From: Crithidia sp. LVH-60A
Lineage: Eukaryota; Euglenozoa; Kinetoplastea; Trypanosomatida; Trypanosomatidae
Assembly (NCBI GenBank): GCA_030078075.1
Contig: CP119640.1
Location: forward strand, 620,001 to 684,000
Direction: 5' to 3'
DNA: 64,000 bases
Shown: positions 39,881 to 49,121 of the stretch, in pieces
Layout: every line of letters starts with the position of its first letter
Numbering within the stretch: the first letter of the stretch is position 1
Program-made: the position numbers and the translations under genes
Notes under the pieces: model-generated
What the model was told of the DNA's origin: nothing
Database searches by the model: none
What the model saw: the letters and a program-made list of their open reading frames with translations, nothing else

Positions 39881-40852
39881 CTACCGCGACTGAATGTATG
39901 TGCGGCAGCACGCGTTAAGAAGTACGAAGTAGTCGACTACACGGGTCCAGTTGTCGAAGTCGTTTTGATTCGATGAGATGAACGTGACGTAGAACTTCTC
40001 TGGGGCGGCACAGTGCACGGTGAAAGCACGCTTCGGCGTCTCGAGAAAGCGACGATCCCCGTCAGCGCACAGAATCTTGCCGTTCTTCTTCAGCTGACGA
40101 TCCCGCTCAACAGGCTCCAGACCAAAGGTAAGCGACACGACAAACGAGAGAGGAATGTAACCATCGATGACGGCGGGCTCGTCTGGGTTGAAGATGGCAA
40201 TGCTGGCCTCGTCGGCGTCGATGCTGTGGAGAATGCGAAGGGCGGCCCCGCACTTTAGCGGTGAGTTGGGCTTCTCGTTGAATACATATAGACGAGTGCC
40301 GTTTTGCAGCGCCTCCATCGAGCGCTGCACCCTTGCCGACATCGGCGGACGCTGCGAGACGGGAAACGAAGGCCAGACTGACATGACGTAAAGCGCACAA
40401 GCGGCGACGTTTCTGCCGTAGCCTTGCTCCCGAAGAAAGTCTACTAGTTTTCCGTCCGCCTTGCGGACTACGCGGCCGGACTTCGACTGCTGCTCGCCGT
40501 CGGCTCGCGGTGGTGGGTCGGGGAACAGGTTGGGGCAGTGCTCGAGGCACTCGTGGATGCGCGTGTTGAGGCACCGCTGCAGGAAGCGCTGCTCTTTCTT
40601 GGTGGTGTACGCGACGTGCGAATAGACGTTCCAGATCTCAACTGGATTGTCCTGATCGCGGGGGACGTAAATTACCTTTTTGAGGTTCGAATCGTTGATC
40701 GCTACATGCTTTTCCTGCTTCGGCTTCTCGCTTGCCTTTGTAATAGGCGCCGGCTTTTCCTCCTTTGGTGCCGCCGCGGCAGCGGGTTTTGGCGCAGGCG
40801 GATTAGCCTTTGCTGTCTTCTTGGAGGCAGCCGACGCTTTAGCGGCCTTCAT
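39881..40852 (-). CDS. Hypothetical protein with PH-like C-terminal domain
   Basis: Encodes 323 residues from the ATG at 40852; a TTG-initiated extension of 12 residues is unlikely. Residues 1-55 are Lys/Ala/Pro-rich and disordered (KAAKASAASKKTAKANPPAP). A middle region (VIYVPRDQDNPVEIWNVYSH) is unfamiliar. From about residue 190 to the end the pattern suggests a pleckstrin-homology-like fold: alternating short beta strands (TRLYVFNEKPN, ALRILHSIDADEASIAIF, 'GYIPLSFVVSLTFGLE', KRAFTVHCAAPEKFYVTFIS) closed by an amphipathic helix with the invariant-type Trp (FDNWTRVVDYFVLLNAC). Such modules bind phosphoinositides or proteins, but lipid-binding basic residues are not obvious. Assignment is by pattern only. 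Confidence 0.75.
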   Translation of the reverse strand: MKAAKASAASKKTAKANPPAPKPAAAAAPKEEKPAPITKASEKPKQEKHVAINDSNLKKVIYVPRDQDNPVEIWNVYSHVAYTTKKEQRFLQRCLNTRIHECLEHCPNLFPDPPPRADGEQQSKSGRVVRKADGKLVDFLREQGYGRNVAACALYVMSVWPSFPVSQRPPMSARVQRSMEALQNGTRLYVFNEKPNSPLKCGAALRILHSIDADEASIAIFNPDEPAVIDGYIPLSFVVSLTFGLEPVERDRQLKKNGKILCADGDRRFLETPKRAFTVHCAAPEKFYVTFISSNQNDFDNWTRVVDYFVLLNACCRTYIQSR

Positions 40853-41687
40853 TTTAGCTGCGCGCCAAGTACTGAGTGTGGGCACCAAGGTGAGCGCTTA
40901 AAATGAAGCAGCCACGAATGTGTGTGTTTGTGTGCGGATGTATAGTGGTGTTTTGACGCGCCTGTACCGCGTTCTTTACAGCACTGCTTAAGGTTGGTGA
41001 AGGAAATGACGAGGGAAAGACAGGAATCGAAAAAGAAGGGATGATATGGAAGGACATGCGTTGGGGCTGTGAGGTTTTTAAACAGCCTTCGCCGAGCGCA
41101 CAGGGAAGGCACGGTGAGTAACACGTGAAAGGCACGAGAGCGTAATAACGTATGCTTTCATCATCACCGCACCAATGCGCAGACTTTTTTTCTAGAGAAA
41201 GAGCTACACAATTGGCCAATCACAGCTCAGCGATGTGACCTGTCGATATTTGGATAAGCGGCTTTTTTTCTGTTCGGCGGTGGTGCGTGGGCATTTCCGA
41301 AAGCCCTTGGCCTTGTGCCCACCGTCTTCGTCTTTTTTTGGGATATTGCCTCTTTCCGGGGGGATAAGGCGGTTCCTATTCGGGTAGCCTAAGAAATCCC
41401 CTATCCCCTAGGCCTAGGCACTAGGAGATAGCCCAGAAAGAAACGCGGTTCAATGGAAAGAGAGGCAGAGGATAGTGGTAAAGGAAGTAAGGGGGACCAC
41501 ATTTTCGGCGTTGCTAAAATGTAGGCTTGCAGCTGACCTTTTCTTTTTTCCTGTCTAAAATTTTTTTTTTTGAACGATGGTGGCAGAACTGGGCAAAAAC
41601 AAAAAACAATGAACAACGGAAACTCGCTTTTTTTTCTCTTCACCTCTTTCCTCACGAACACACAAGCACACGGACACGCGCGGCTCT
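40853..41687. other. Intergenic spacer with structured segment
   Basis: About 0.84 kb. Unlike other spacers, the stretch 41240-41440 is not A-rich and contains several inverted repeats (listed separately). The remainder holds T- and A-runs and the 3' UTR of the coiled-coil gene. Confidence 0.6.
41287..41431 (-). promoter_or_regulatory. Cluster of inverted repeats in 3' UTR, possible RNA switch
   Basis: Three stems are visible. GTGGGCA (41287-41293) pairs with TGCCCAC (41316-41322). GGGGATA (41360-41366) pairs with TATCCCC (41402-41408). An 11-base stem pairs 41401-41411 with 41421-41431 across a 9-base loop. The last two share bases 41402-41408 and cannot form together. In minus-strand RNA the single mismatch of the 11-base stem becomes a G-U pair, so it is fully paired in the transcribed sense. 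It lies in the probable 3' UTR of the coiled-coil gene. Function unknown. Confidence 0.4.
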
Positions 41688-42842
41688 CTACCGCAACAGA
41701 GCGGAGTGCGAGCGCAGCTCCAACCGGATGTGTCCAATGGTCTTCTCTTCCTCCTCGAGGCCCAACTCCACCGCCGCTTTCTGCCGCTTCTCCGCGACCG
41801 TCCGCAGACGCATGGACTCGAGGCGCTGCAGCTGCCGCGCAAGGTCGTCGCGCTTCTGGCAGTGCGTCTGCAGCAGCTCCTCCAACCTTTTTACGGCGAC
41901 GGCCTGCTCCTCGGCTGCTTTCTGCTGCTGCAGGGTCTTCTCCTGCACCGCGTCGGCCCGGCGCTGTCCACGCAGAGAGCGGGTCAGTCCCGAGTTGCCA
42001 GACGTTGCAAACGGCGGCTCCGTGCTGCTCTGCGCTGGCGGCATCGCAGTGGGTCTGTCGTCCCGCTCAAAAGACCCGCCGCGCGACTCGAGGTAGGCGG
42101 CCTGCCGCTGCTCAAACTGCGCTCGCGCCGCCGCGCTCCGCTGCCGGTCTGGCTGAGGCGGAGGCATGGCCTCCGGCGCAGCGGAGTTCTCCCTGGTGTT
42201 GCTCTGCCCCTGCGGCGTCGAGTGGAACGACGACGCGTGCGGGTCCACGTGGCTGCGCTGCGACGGGGCCGCTGCGTGGGGTGCCGCCGCCTCACTGCCC
42301 ACGTGCGCCGGCGTCCACCCCCCGCTCCGGTTCACCTCGCTCTGGCGCGACGCCAGCTGTTCCAGCTCGTCCTCGAGCGCGCGGACCTTTTCGGCCAACG
42401 TGCGCGTCCGCTCCTTCTCCTGCTGCAGCTGCCACTCCGCATTCTCCTTCTCAAAGAGGAGGCTGCGGGCACGTGTCTCTGCCTTTGTCTGCGCGGCGGA
42501 TAGGCGGCTGTTCTCGGCGTTGGCGCTCGCGAGCTCGGCGCGCAGCTCAGCAATGTACTCCTCGTAGTCCTGCGCGTCGACCTGCCCACGGTGCGCGGGT
42601 GAGTTCCGCTCGTCGGCGCCGTGCACGGCGGAGAGAGGGATTTCGGTGCTCGAGCTCTCGGCGCCGTTGCGCCGCGATACCGACGTGCCGCCGACGTGCG
42701 TGGCGGGACGCTTCTCGCGAAACTCGGCGCTGCTGCGACCGGCGTTGACAGGTGCGTCGCCCTGCTCAGACAGGATGTCGCCGTAGCAGAGATCGTCCTC
42801 GTCGTCCGCGAACGGGTTGTTGTAGTATTTGGAAGAAAACAT
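41688..42842 (-). CDS. Coiled-coil protein, unknown function
   Basis: Encodes 384 residues. The N-terminus MFSSKYYNNPFADDEDDL contains an NPFADDEDD motif resembling short endocytic NPF signals, which may be chance. Two coiled coils are evident. The first, about 120-200, has heptad hydrophobics ('EYIAELRAELASANAENSRL', 'EWQLQQEKERTRTLAEKVRA'). The second, about 285-384, is 'KTLQQQKAAEEQAVAVKRLE' through 'EEKTIGHIRLELRSHSALLR'. A Ser/Pro/His-rich, probably disordered linker separates them. This rod-linker-rod layout is common among trypanosomatid cytoskeletal and flagellar proteins, but no family is recognised. The long third-position GC bias and ATG placement support a real gene. Confidence 0.75.
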   Translation of the reverse strand: MFSSKYYNNPFADDEDDLCYGDILSEQGDAPVNAGRSSAEFREKRPATHVGGTSVSRRNGAESSSTEIPLSAVHGADERNSPAHRGQVDAQDYEEYIAELRAELASANAENSRLSAAQTKAETRARSLLFEKENAEWQLQQEKERTRTLAEKVRALEDELEQLASRQSEVNRSGGWTPAHVGSEAAAPHAAAPSQRSHVDPHASSFHSTPQGQSNTRENSAAPEAMPPPQPDRQRSAAARAQFEQRQAAYLESRGGSFERDDRPTAMPPAQSSTEPPFATSGNSGLTRSLRGQRRADAVQEKTLQQQKAAEEQAVAVKRLEELLQTHCQKRDDLARQLQRLESMRLRTVAEKRQKAAVELGLEEEEKTIGHIRLELRSHSALLR

Positions 42843-43319
42843 CTCGTCCTTTCTCTTTTGTGAGGCTGTGGGTCAACGCACTTGCAGATGGCGAAAAACA
42901 AAGCGAACAACCCACGATTGCGAGAAAATTGGTGTCGTTAAGGCGGAGAGCGGAGAAAGAAACCCGAGAAAAAAAAGCGGAAGCGCAAGAACAAAGACCG
43001 TTGCAAAAAAGAGCGCTGTGCTTGGAGGCGAGGTAGAAGAAGAAAGGCAGAAAGGGAGGTAGAGGTGCAGCGAGAAGAAGAGGTGCAGAGCATTCCGTCC
43101 ACAGGCACGCCTGTGTCGCTTCGCCTGTTGATTCTGGGCAAGATTGAATGACGGACACCACAAGCGTGTCGCACAACGCTGAGAGGAAAAACGCCGCGCT
43201 CCGTTGCTGGCTTGATTTTGGGAGCTTAAAGGAGGCACGCAGAGTTGCCTGTCAGCACTTAAAAAAAAAGGTGAAAAAACAACACTGCAGAGGCGATAGA
43301 AAAGTAGCGCCTACCACGC
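42843..43319. other. Intergenic spacer, coiled-coil gene / acidic protein gene
   Basis: About 0.48 kb. Purine-rich plus-strand stretches at about 42950-43080 are likely pyrimidine tracts for splicing of the coiled-coil mRNA. Nothing else seen. Confidence 0.5.
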
Positions 43320-44309
43320 CTACATCGGCGGCGGAGGAAGGTTGTAGCGCGCAATGAGCATGTCAATGGAGTTCTGGATCATGCCAAGCTCCTCACGCAG
43401 CCTCCCCGCCTCTTCGGCCTCCTTCTTCTCGTAGTCGTACAGGTACTGGCGGTAGGGCCGCCCATCGACGCCAAGGCCAAGCGACGGCGGCGGCACTCCG
43501 TAGCTCGGTGCCGGCACGCCATGAAAACCACCGTAGGGGACGGGCATCATCGGGCCGGTGTAGTAGGGCCCTAACGTGATGGGCAGCGGATCGGTCTGCG
43601 TCCCTTCCGAGGTGACCGTTTGCGTGCCGCGGTCCACCACCATCACCTCCACCGCCGCGTAGGCCGGACCGAGCGCAGCGCCACCACCACCACCGCCGCC
43701 GCCGAGCCCGTCGCTAAAGCCCGTCATCGTCTGCTCCACCTCAGGCAGCTGACTGGAGTCGGTTGCGGTGTCGGTGCGGTTGGGCCCGAACGGCGTCCCG
43801 CCTCCGGCTCGTGCGTCCGCTGCGGCGGCCTTCCCAAGCGCTGGCGGGGCCCACAGGCCCTGCGTGACGGGCTGCGTTGCCGTCGGCGTCGCGCCAAAGG
43901 GAAAGTGAGTGCGGTCCGGCGGTGCGGAGATGGGCCACGTCGGGCTGCCGGCACCGCCTGCCGAGGAGGACGTCGGCGTGGTGGCCTTCACGACAACATC
44001 GGCGCCGAGCAGACGCCGCATCTTCTCGCGGGTCTCCTCCTGACGGGCGGCGTAGAGGCCACCAGCTGGGTGCTCGGTGGGCCGCACCGTGTTGGGCGTG
44101 TGGGCCGAGACGTAGCTGCCGGTGAGCGACGGCGCGCCGCTTGTGCGGGAGGCGCTGACGACGCGTGAGCTCGAGGAGCCGCGGTCCTCTGACCCGTTAC
44201 GGACCTCCATCGCCCCACTCTCCTGCCGCCCATCGTCGTCATCGTCGGCCTCCTCCTCTCCCGTCTCCTCCTCGTCGGAGTCCTCCAGCCATTGGTCCAG
44301 TGTTTTCAT
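43320..44309 (-). CDS. Acidic N-terminus, Pro/Gly-rich protein with C-terminal helix, unknown
   Basis: Encodes 329 residues that I do not recognise. The start MKTLDQWLEDSDEEETGEEE followed by ADDDDDGRQ is strongly acidic and could be a short interaction helix plus acidic tail. The middle is Ser/Thr/Pro/Gly low complexity with a nine-Gly run near residue 205. The C-terminal 110 residues are Tyr/Pro/Gly-rich (LGPYYTGPMMPVPYGGFHGV), then a charged helix (YLYDYEKKEAEEAGRLREEL) and a last segment NSIDMLIARYNLPPPPM. The ordered ends and disordered middle suggest an adaptor. No enzymatic motif is present. Confidence 0.7.
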   Translation of the reverse strand: MKTLDQWLEDSDEEETGEEEADDDDDGRQESGAMEVRNGSEDRGSSSSRVVSASRTSGAPSLTGSYVSAHTPNTVRPTEHPAGGLYAARQEETREKMRRLLGADVVVKATTPTSSSAGGAGSPTWPISAPPDRTHFPFGATPTATQPVTQGLWAPPALGKAAAADARAGGGTPFGPNRTDTATDSSQLPEVEQTMTGFSDGLGGGGGGGGAALGPAYAAVEVMVVDRGTQTVTSEGTQTDPLPITLGPYYTGPMMPVPYGGFHGVPAPSYGVPPPSLGLGVDGRPYRQYLYDYEKKEAEEAGRLREELGMIQNSIDMLIARYNLPPPPM

Positions 44310-44968
44310 TATCTAAAAAAAAGAGGTTTTCTATGAATGTGCACTCGTGCGTCTATCTGCGTATGGCAACTGTGAAACAGCACCGTTGCAAACCTTCCGT
44401 CGCCTTCCCGTAGTGTAAGCAGAAAGAGTAAAACAAGAGAGGAGAAAAAAAAAGCGAAGAAGTAAGGAGAGATCTTGTTCGTTGTCTTCACTCCACTGGA
44501 TGCGCGCGCTCCTTCTTCCTGACATCCACGAGCCGGTGTCTCTATGCTTTTTGTTGTTTACTTGACTAACTTAACGAGCACACGCGTTATGCGGAGTAGC
44601 CGCTTTTGACCATGGAAAATAAAAGTTCTTGCTGACAGCTTGAATTACAATTTGAATAGTTCACATGCATGGTATTCGAGAGACTCTTCGGCGGGTTTTG
44701 CCCACCTCAACAACCGTCATCGCAGCAAGAGAGAGAGAGAGAAAAAAAAAAGAAAGAAAGAAAAGAAGGGAATCAACAAGGCCTCTCCGCTCTCTATCAC
44801 TCATTGCGAGGCACAAATCTCGCGACGCAACGACGTGGCGCGTTTGTCGCCATATCGTCCCCCTCCTCCTCACAAGCAAGGGGTCAGCGAGCCACGCCCC
44901 GAGAATGAACAACAACAACAAAAAGCAGTTTTTTTTTTTTGCTTGCACTAGATCGTATCGAAAAGAGA
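44310..44968. other. Intergenic spacer, acidic protein gene / RAB28
   Basis: About 0.66 kb. A GAAAAAAAAAG tract at about 44443-44456 is a candidate pyrimidine tract for the acidic protein gene. A second A-rich block at 44728-44770 and an A-poor T11 run at 44930-44940 lie in the RAB28 3' UTR. No gene seen. Confidence 0.5.
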
Positions 44969-45676
44969 TCACATGACAGCGCAGTCATCGCCCTTCTTCT
45001 TCCCATTGGACGCGCTGGTTGAGTGCAGGATCGGCACACGCGGTGCTTCCTTCCGCTCCTCTGGCCGACTCACCACGTTCGCTGTCACCTTGTCCGTCAG
45101 CTCCAAGTCCTGCTGCTTTACCTCCACCCCAGCCAGTGTGGCAGCGATGCGGGTGAAGAGCGTGTTGACACGTTCACCCGACTGCGCCGACACGGTGCAG
45201 TGCGCCATGTTGAACTCTTTGCTAAACTCTTGCTGGTCCGCCTCACTGACCTGCCGGTTTGGCAGGTCGGCCTTGTTGCCCACCAGGATCATCCGTGGCT
45301 GCTCCGCCTCCGATGTGTTTTTGAAGACGCCGTCGACGCACGCCTTCCAGTCGCTCAGGTCCTTAAAGGAGCTGACGTTCGTGAGGTCGTAGACGAGGCA
45401 CACGGCGTGGCTGCCGTGGATGTAGTTGGCGAGCATCTTGCCGCCAATCTGCTGGCCACCAATGTCCCACAACTGCAGCGTGACGCCGGGGTGGTCGTGT
45501 GGCAGCTGCACCTTGCGGGAGTAGAAGTCGAGGCCGATGGTCTGCTTGTAGCTCTTGGAGAAGCCGCTCTCGCAGAAGTGGCGGATCAGCGACGTCTTGC
45601 CCACCGCACCGTTGCCAAGCACGACGACCTTGAACTGCAGCGTGCCATCCTCAGAGGCGTCGCTTCCGCTGTCCAT
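44969..45676 (-). CDS. RAB28: RAB28-like small GTPase
   Basis: Encodes 235 residues of a Ras-superfamily GTPase. Signatures: P-loop GNGAVGKTS (residues 21-29), switch I 'SKSYKQTIGLDFYSRKV', switch II WDIGGQQIGGKM, GNKADL, and SAQ in place of SAK. WDIGGQ instead of the usual WDTAGQ is diagnostic of RAB28. The C-terminus is a CAAX box, CAVM, with Met predicting farnesylation rather than the double-Cys geranylgeranylation of most Rabs; animal RAB28 is also farnesylated. The family associates with BBSome/IFT trafficking in cilia and with endosomal/ESCRT sorting in trypanosomes. Residues about 195-230 form a charged linker (SRPEERKEAPRVPI..NGKKKGDD). The gene is whole. Confidence 0.93.
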   Translation of the reverse strand: MDSGSDASEDGTLQFKVVVLGNGAVGKTSLIRHFCESGFSKSYKQTIGLDFYSRKVQLPHDHPGVTLQLWDIGGQQIGGKMLANYIHGSHAVCLVYDLTNVSSFKDLSDWKACVDGVFKNTSEAEQPRMILVGNKADLPNRQVSEADQQEFSKEFNMAHCTVSAQSGERVNTLFTRIAATLAGVEVKQQDLELTDKVTANVVSRPEERKEAPRVPILHSTSASNGKKKGDDCAVM

Positions 45677-46274
45677 TGCCGCACGAAGTTGCTTGAAGAG
45701 GAGCTATTTGTAAATGAACAACAAAAAATTGATAAAGAAGAATGCCAAGCTGCGTGAAAAAGCTTAATAAGAGGTTAACGGCCGCACGAATGAGTTTTGC
45801 AGCCGACAGGCGATCTGCTGCGCCGCTGCTCAGCCCGCTGTGAGAGTATGCCTTTGAATCACACTGCTCAAAACCCTTTCTTTTTTTCGCGATCTGAGCA
45901 AAGCAAACAAGAAAAACACGTTCACCAAGACCTTCAGCCGGCAACGGAAAGAGAAAACAAGATGAGAGAAAAAGAGGGAGAGAGATAAAAAGCGAGTGTT
46001 TGAAAGAACGCGAGATAAAAGCAAAGGACATGATGAAGAGCCACCTGTGTCGGGGCTGCGTCACCTCTCTTTCTCCAGTGAAACGATCGCTAGCGCACAC
46101 AAAGGGGAAGTGCAATAGAAAAATCAGTGAGTTTTGTTTTAAAAAGGCATAAAGCAGCATCTAAAGGCAATAAAGTAAAAAAAAAAAAGTCGGACGTGAT
46201 AGCAAAAAGGACGAGCGTGAACAGAGAAGCCCGGAATCAAGAGAGAGAAAAAAAAAAACAAAAGGAAGCAACGG
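45677..46274. other. Intergenic spacer, RAB28 / AAA+ gene
   Basis: About 0.6 kb. The RAB28 acceptor is likely the AG near 45702 with a weak tract beyond it. A-rich plus-strand blocks at about 45950-46010 and 46175-46265 fit the AAA+ 3' UTR. No gene or RNA seen. Confidence 0.5.
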
Positions 46275-49121
46275 TCAGGAGCAGGGCACAACGGACTTTG
46301 CGGCCTTAGTGACCCACGCCGCCACAAGCAGGACGAGCACACCACCCTTGAAGGGGCCTAGTATGCGAAAGAGCGCCTGGACAGCTTCCAGCAGCAGCGC
46401 CAGCGGCACCCCTAGCACAAACACGACAGCGCCGATTGTCACCAGCGCGAAGAGCAGCGTCAGCTTCAGCCCGATCACCACCGCCAAGAGACAGAGACAC
46501 GACATCAAGGCCAACACAACGACGGCGAGGGCCTTCTGCAGCAACAGCACCTTCTCTTTCAGCGTAACAATCTCCAGGTCGCGCTGCAGCACCACCGCAC
46601 GCGTCTTCTCCAGCTCCTTCTCCAGCTCCACAATACGGGCCGTGTCAACAGTCAACTCATACTCGTGCTGCTTCTCCAGGAGCGGGGAGGTCGGCTGCCA
46701 CTGCGGCTGCTGAGACAACTGCTGCGCCGAAGGTAAGGTAGAGGAGGAAGGCATTGCGGGCAGTTTCGCGGGCTTAGCGGCGGTGTCAGGGACGTCCTTC
46801 ACGGTGGCGACGGAAACATCTGGCTGGCGCTTTTCCGCCACCTTCTTCTCGGTCTCCAAGGTTTGGCCAGACGGCGACGCTGCGGACTCTCGTGCGTCAA
46901 AGAAGGCGTTCCACTTCTGCAGCGCCATCACACCACCCGGCAAGGCCGACCACGGCTCCACGAGCAGCGACCGCGCGCCGCCCTCCACATCCTCTGCGCC
47001 ACCCGCAGCGGCCTCTACTCCGTCCTGCGACGCGTTGGCTTCTGCGTTGGCCGGCAGCAGCACCACCTCTGTCCCCCCTACGCGGCGCTCGACGGTGAGC
47101 ACGGCGGCGGTCCACCCCGCCTGCACCATGCGCAGCACCTGTGCCCGCACCACCTCCTCCAGCGTCGCGGCGTGGAAGGTGTGAAGCTTGTCCACCATCG
47201 CATCGACAAAGCTCGGCGTCACGCTGAGACGGCGTCCTTTGACAGCCTGACTCGAAAGGAGACGCTCCAGCAGGAGACAGACAAACTGGCGGCGCTCCGC
47301 TTTGGTGTAGGGCATGAAAGGGAGAAAGGTGTCCACACGGTTCACGAACGGGTCGCCCATCGTCTGCCGGCACACGTCCTTGCAATGCGTGACAAAGAGG
47401 CTGCGCATCGTCTCCTGGTCAGCGGCGCTGGCGGTGAGGTACTGCTCTTCGCGTGCCGCGATCGCGTCGGCGCTGATGTTGCAGGTGAGGATGAAGGTGG
47501 TGCGCACCGTCGACACAGATCGACTCGCCTCCTTCAGCGACCGCAGCACGCCGTTCTTCTGGAAGGCGGAGAGCCACAGGTTGTTAATAGACTCGGCGGT
47601 GCTCTTCTCAAACTCATCCAGCACAACTACCGCGTCGGGGTGCTTCTGCAGGGCGGAGAGCAGGATGCCGCTGCCGACATGCGCGGCGGGCGGGTCAACG
47701 AGGGAGTAGATGCTGTCCTTGGTGCAGAAGGAGGGCATGTGGATGTAGACCATCTTCCCCGACGTCTCGAGCTCCGACATCGGGATGCCGTGCAGGACAC
47801 TGGCGACGCGCTTCGCCAGCTCCGATTTACCGTAGCCTGAAGGGCCGAAGAAGACGAGCACTGTGGGCTTGTCCGCCTCGAAGACACCGGCAGAGAGAAA
47901 GTGCGAGCGCAGCTGGGCCCAGATGGGACGCTGCCCAATGTACTGCGAGGAGCCGGCGGCCCACCGCTCACTGGCCGATGGCGACGCTGCCGTGTCGCTG
48001 TTGCTGCTACTGCTGCTGTGCAGACCTAATCGGTTCGCGCGCATCTGTTTCAGCGTCGCCAGCAGCGCGTTGCCTTCGACAGCGAGGCAGCGCAGGACGT
48101 CGGTCTCGTGCTGCCGGTGCACGAGCGCCACTTCGAGCTCAGACAGCAAACGCCAACGCGTCGCCGGGGCCACCGCCGTCGTGGAGGCGCCACCGCTGCT
48201 GCTGCTGCTGCTGCCTTTGGTGGTGAAAAGCGCCGCCTCCAGCGCCTCCAGGTGCACCACGCTGCGGAGGGAGAGCTGCGGCTGCGCTTCCAGCTTCGCG
48301 GCAAAGATGGCGAGTACTACCACCATCACGACAGCGAGCACAGGGCGTTGGTTGAAGACCTCGGGGTCGCTGATCTTCTCGTCGTAAAGGGCCACAATCT
48401 CCTTCACGTCTTGACGGGAGACAGAGGCAGCCGCCGCAGTGGTGTCGGTAGCGCTGCTCGCACGAGGGATCTCCTGCGCCAGCAACTGGTGCACGAGGCA
48501 CGTTAAGTCTGAGAAGCTGTCGATCAGCAGCGTCTCATCCTTCTCGTCTTCAGAGGTCGCCACTGCAGCAGTACCACCAGCTCCACCACCGCGTCGGCGA
48601 GCACGGGCGACCACTTTCTTCTGCACAAACCGCGCAAGTCGCGCACGCCGTGTCGCCGGTGCGCCGTCGCCATCACCACCGCCCTCGCTTGCCTTCTCCT
48701 CGGCAGCGTCGCTGCTGGGGTCGACTTGCTGCGGTGTTGCGCTGGCGTGGCCGCCCTGATGCAATTCACTGACAAGATGCACCAAATGCTCAACGCGGTC
48801 GGCGAGCACGTTCGCAGAGATGGCACCCCGCCACCACGCACACAGGTGCACCATCAACGCCACCGCCGGCACGTGCAGTTGCGCGGCTGTGAGCCGGGCT
48901 GCGATGTCAGACGGCGCGCTGCTGGCGTCGTCCTGCTCGAGGGCGGACAAGAAAGCCTGCCACTCTTGAAAGGAAAGGCGGAACTCGCCCTTGCGATTTG
49001 CCTTCTTCGCGCCGGCGCCTGCTGCTGCAGTTTCGAGATCTGCTGCCATGGCGTCCTGCAGCAGCTCCGCCCACTGGCGGTGGAGAAAGAGCGTCTCCTG
49101 CCGCGACAGAGACGAGCCCAT
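46275..49121 (-). CDS. Membrane-anchored ClpB/torsin-like AAA+ ATPase with myristoylation-type start
   Basis: Encodes 948 residues from the ATG at 49121. The N-terminus MGSSLSRQE is a textbook N-myristoylation sequence. A hydrophobic stretch (VLAVVMVVVLAIFAAKL) lies near residue 260. The AAA+ module (about 400-640) resembles ClpB domain 2 and torsins: Walker A GPSGYGKSELAKR near 425, a pore-region segment MVYIHMPSF, Walker B DAVVVLDEFEKS near 498, sensor 1 TTFILTCNIS near 542, and DPFVNRVDTF near 590, the ClpB 'P.F.NR.D' arginine-finger region. After a disordered linker come a coiled coil (about 819-864) and two membrane helices (about 866-912), then a third weak hydrophobic stretch. So it should sit on a membrane with the ATPase on one face. 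Substrate unfolding or complex disassembly is inferred from family. A longer frame reaches 49310 but spans the likely splice acceptor. Confidence 0.85.
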   Translation of the reverse strand: MGSSLSRQETLFLHRQWAELLQDAMAADLETAAAGAGAKKANRKGEFRLSFQEWQAFLSALEQDDASSAPSDIAARLTAAQLHVPAVALMVHLCAWWRGAISANVLADRVEHLVHLVSELHQGGHASATPQQVDPSSDAAEEKASEGGGDGDGAPATRRARLARFVQKKVVARARRRGGGAGGTAAVATSEDEKDETLLIDSFSDLTCLVHQLLAQEIPRASSATDTTAAAASVSRQDVKEIVALYDEKISDPEVFNQRPVLAVVMVVVLAIFAAKLEAQPQLSLRSVVHLEALEAALFTTKGSSSSSSGGASTTAVAPATRWRLLSELEVALVHRQHETDVLRCLAVEGNALLATLKQMRANRLGLHSSSSSNSDTAASPSASERWAAGSSQYIGQRPIWAQLRSHFLSAGVFEADKPTVLVFFGPSGYGKSELAKRVASVLHGIPMSELETSGKMVYIHMPSFCTKDSIYSLVDPPAAHVGSGILLSALQKHPDAVVVLDEFEKSTAESINNLWLSAFQKNGVLRSLKEASRSVSTVRTTFILTCNISADAIAAREEQYLTASAADQETMRSLFVTHCKDVCRQTMGDPFVNRVDTFLPFMPYTKAERRQFVCLLLERLLSSQAVKGRRLSVTPSFVDAMVDKLHTFHAATLEEVVRAQVLRMVQAGWTAAVLTVERRVGGTEVVLLPANAEANASQDGVEAAAGGAEDVEGGARSLLVEPWSALPGGVMALQKWNAFFDARESAASPSGQTLETEKKVAEKRQPDVSVATVKDVPDTAAKPAKLPAMPSSSTLPSAQQLSQQPQWQPTSPLLEKQHEYELTVDTARIVELEKELEKTRAVVLQRDLEIVTLKEKVLLLQKALAVVVLALMSCLCLLAVVIGLKLTLLFALVTIGAVVFVLGVPLALLLEAVQALFRILGPFKGGVLVLLVAAWVTKAAKSVVPCS

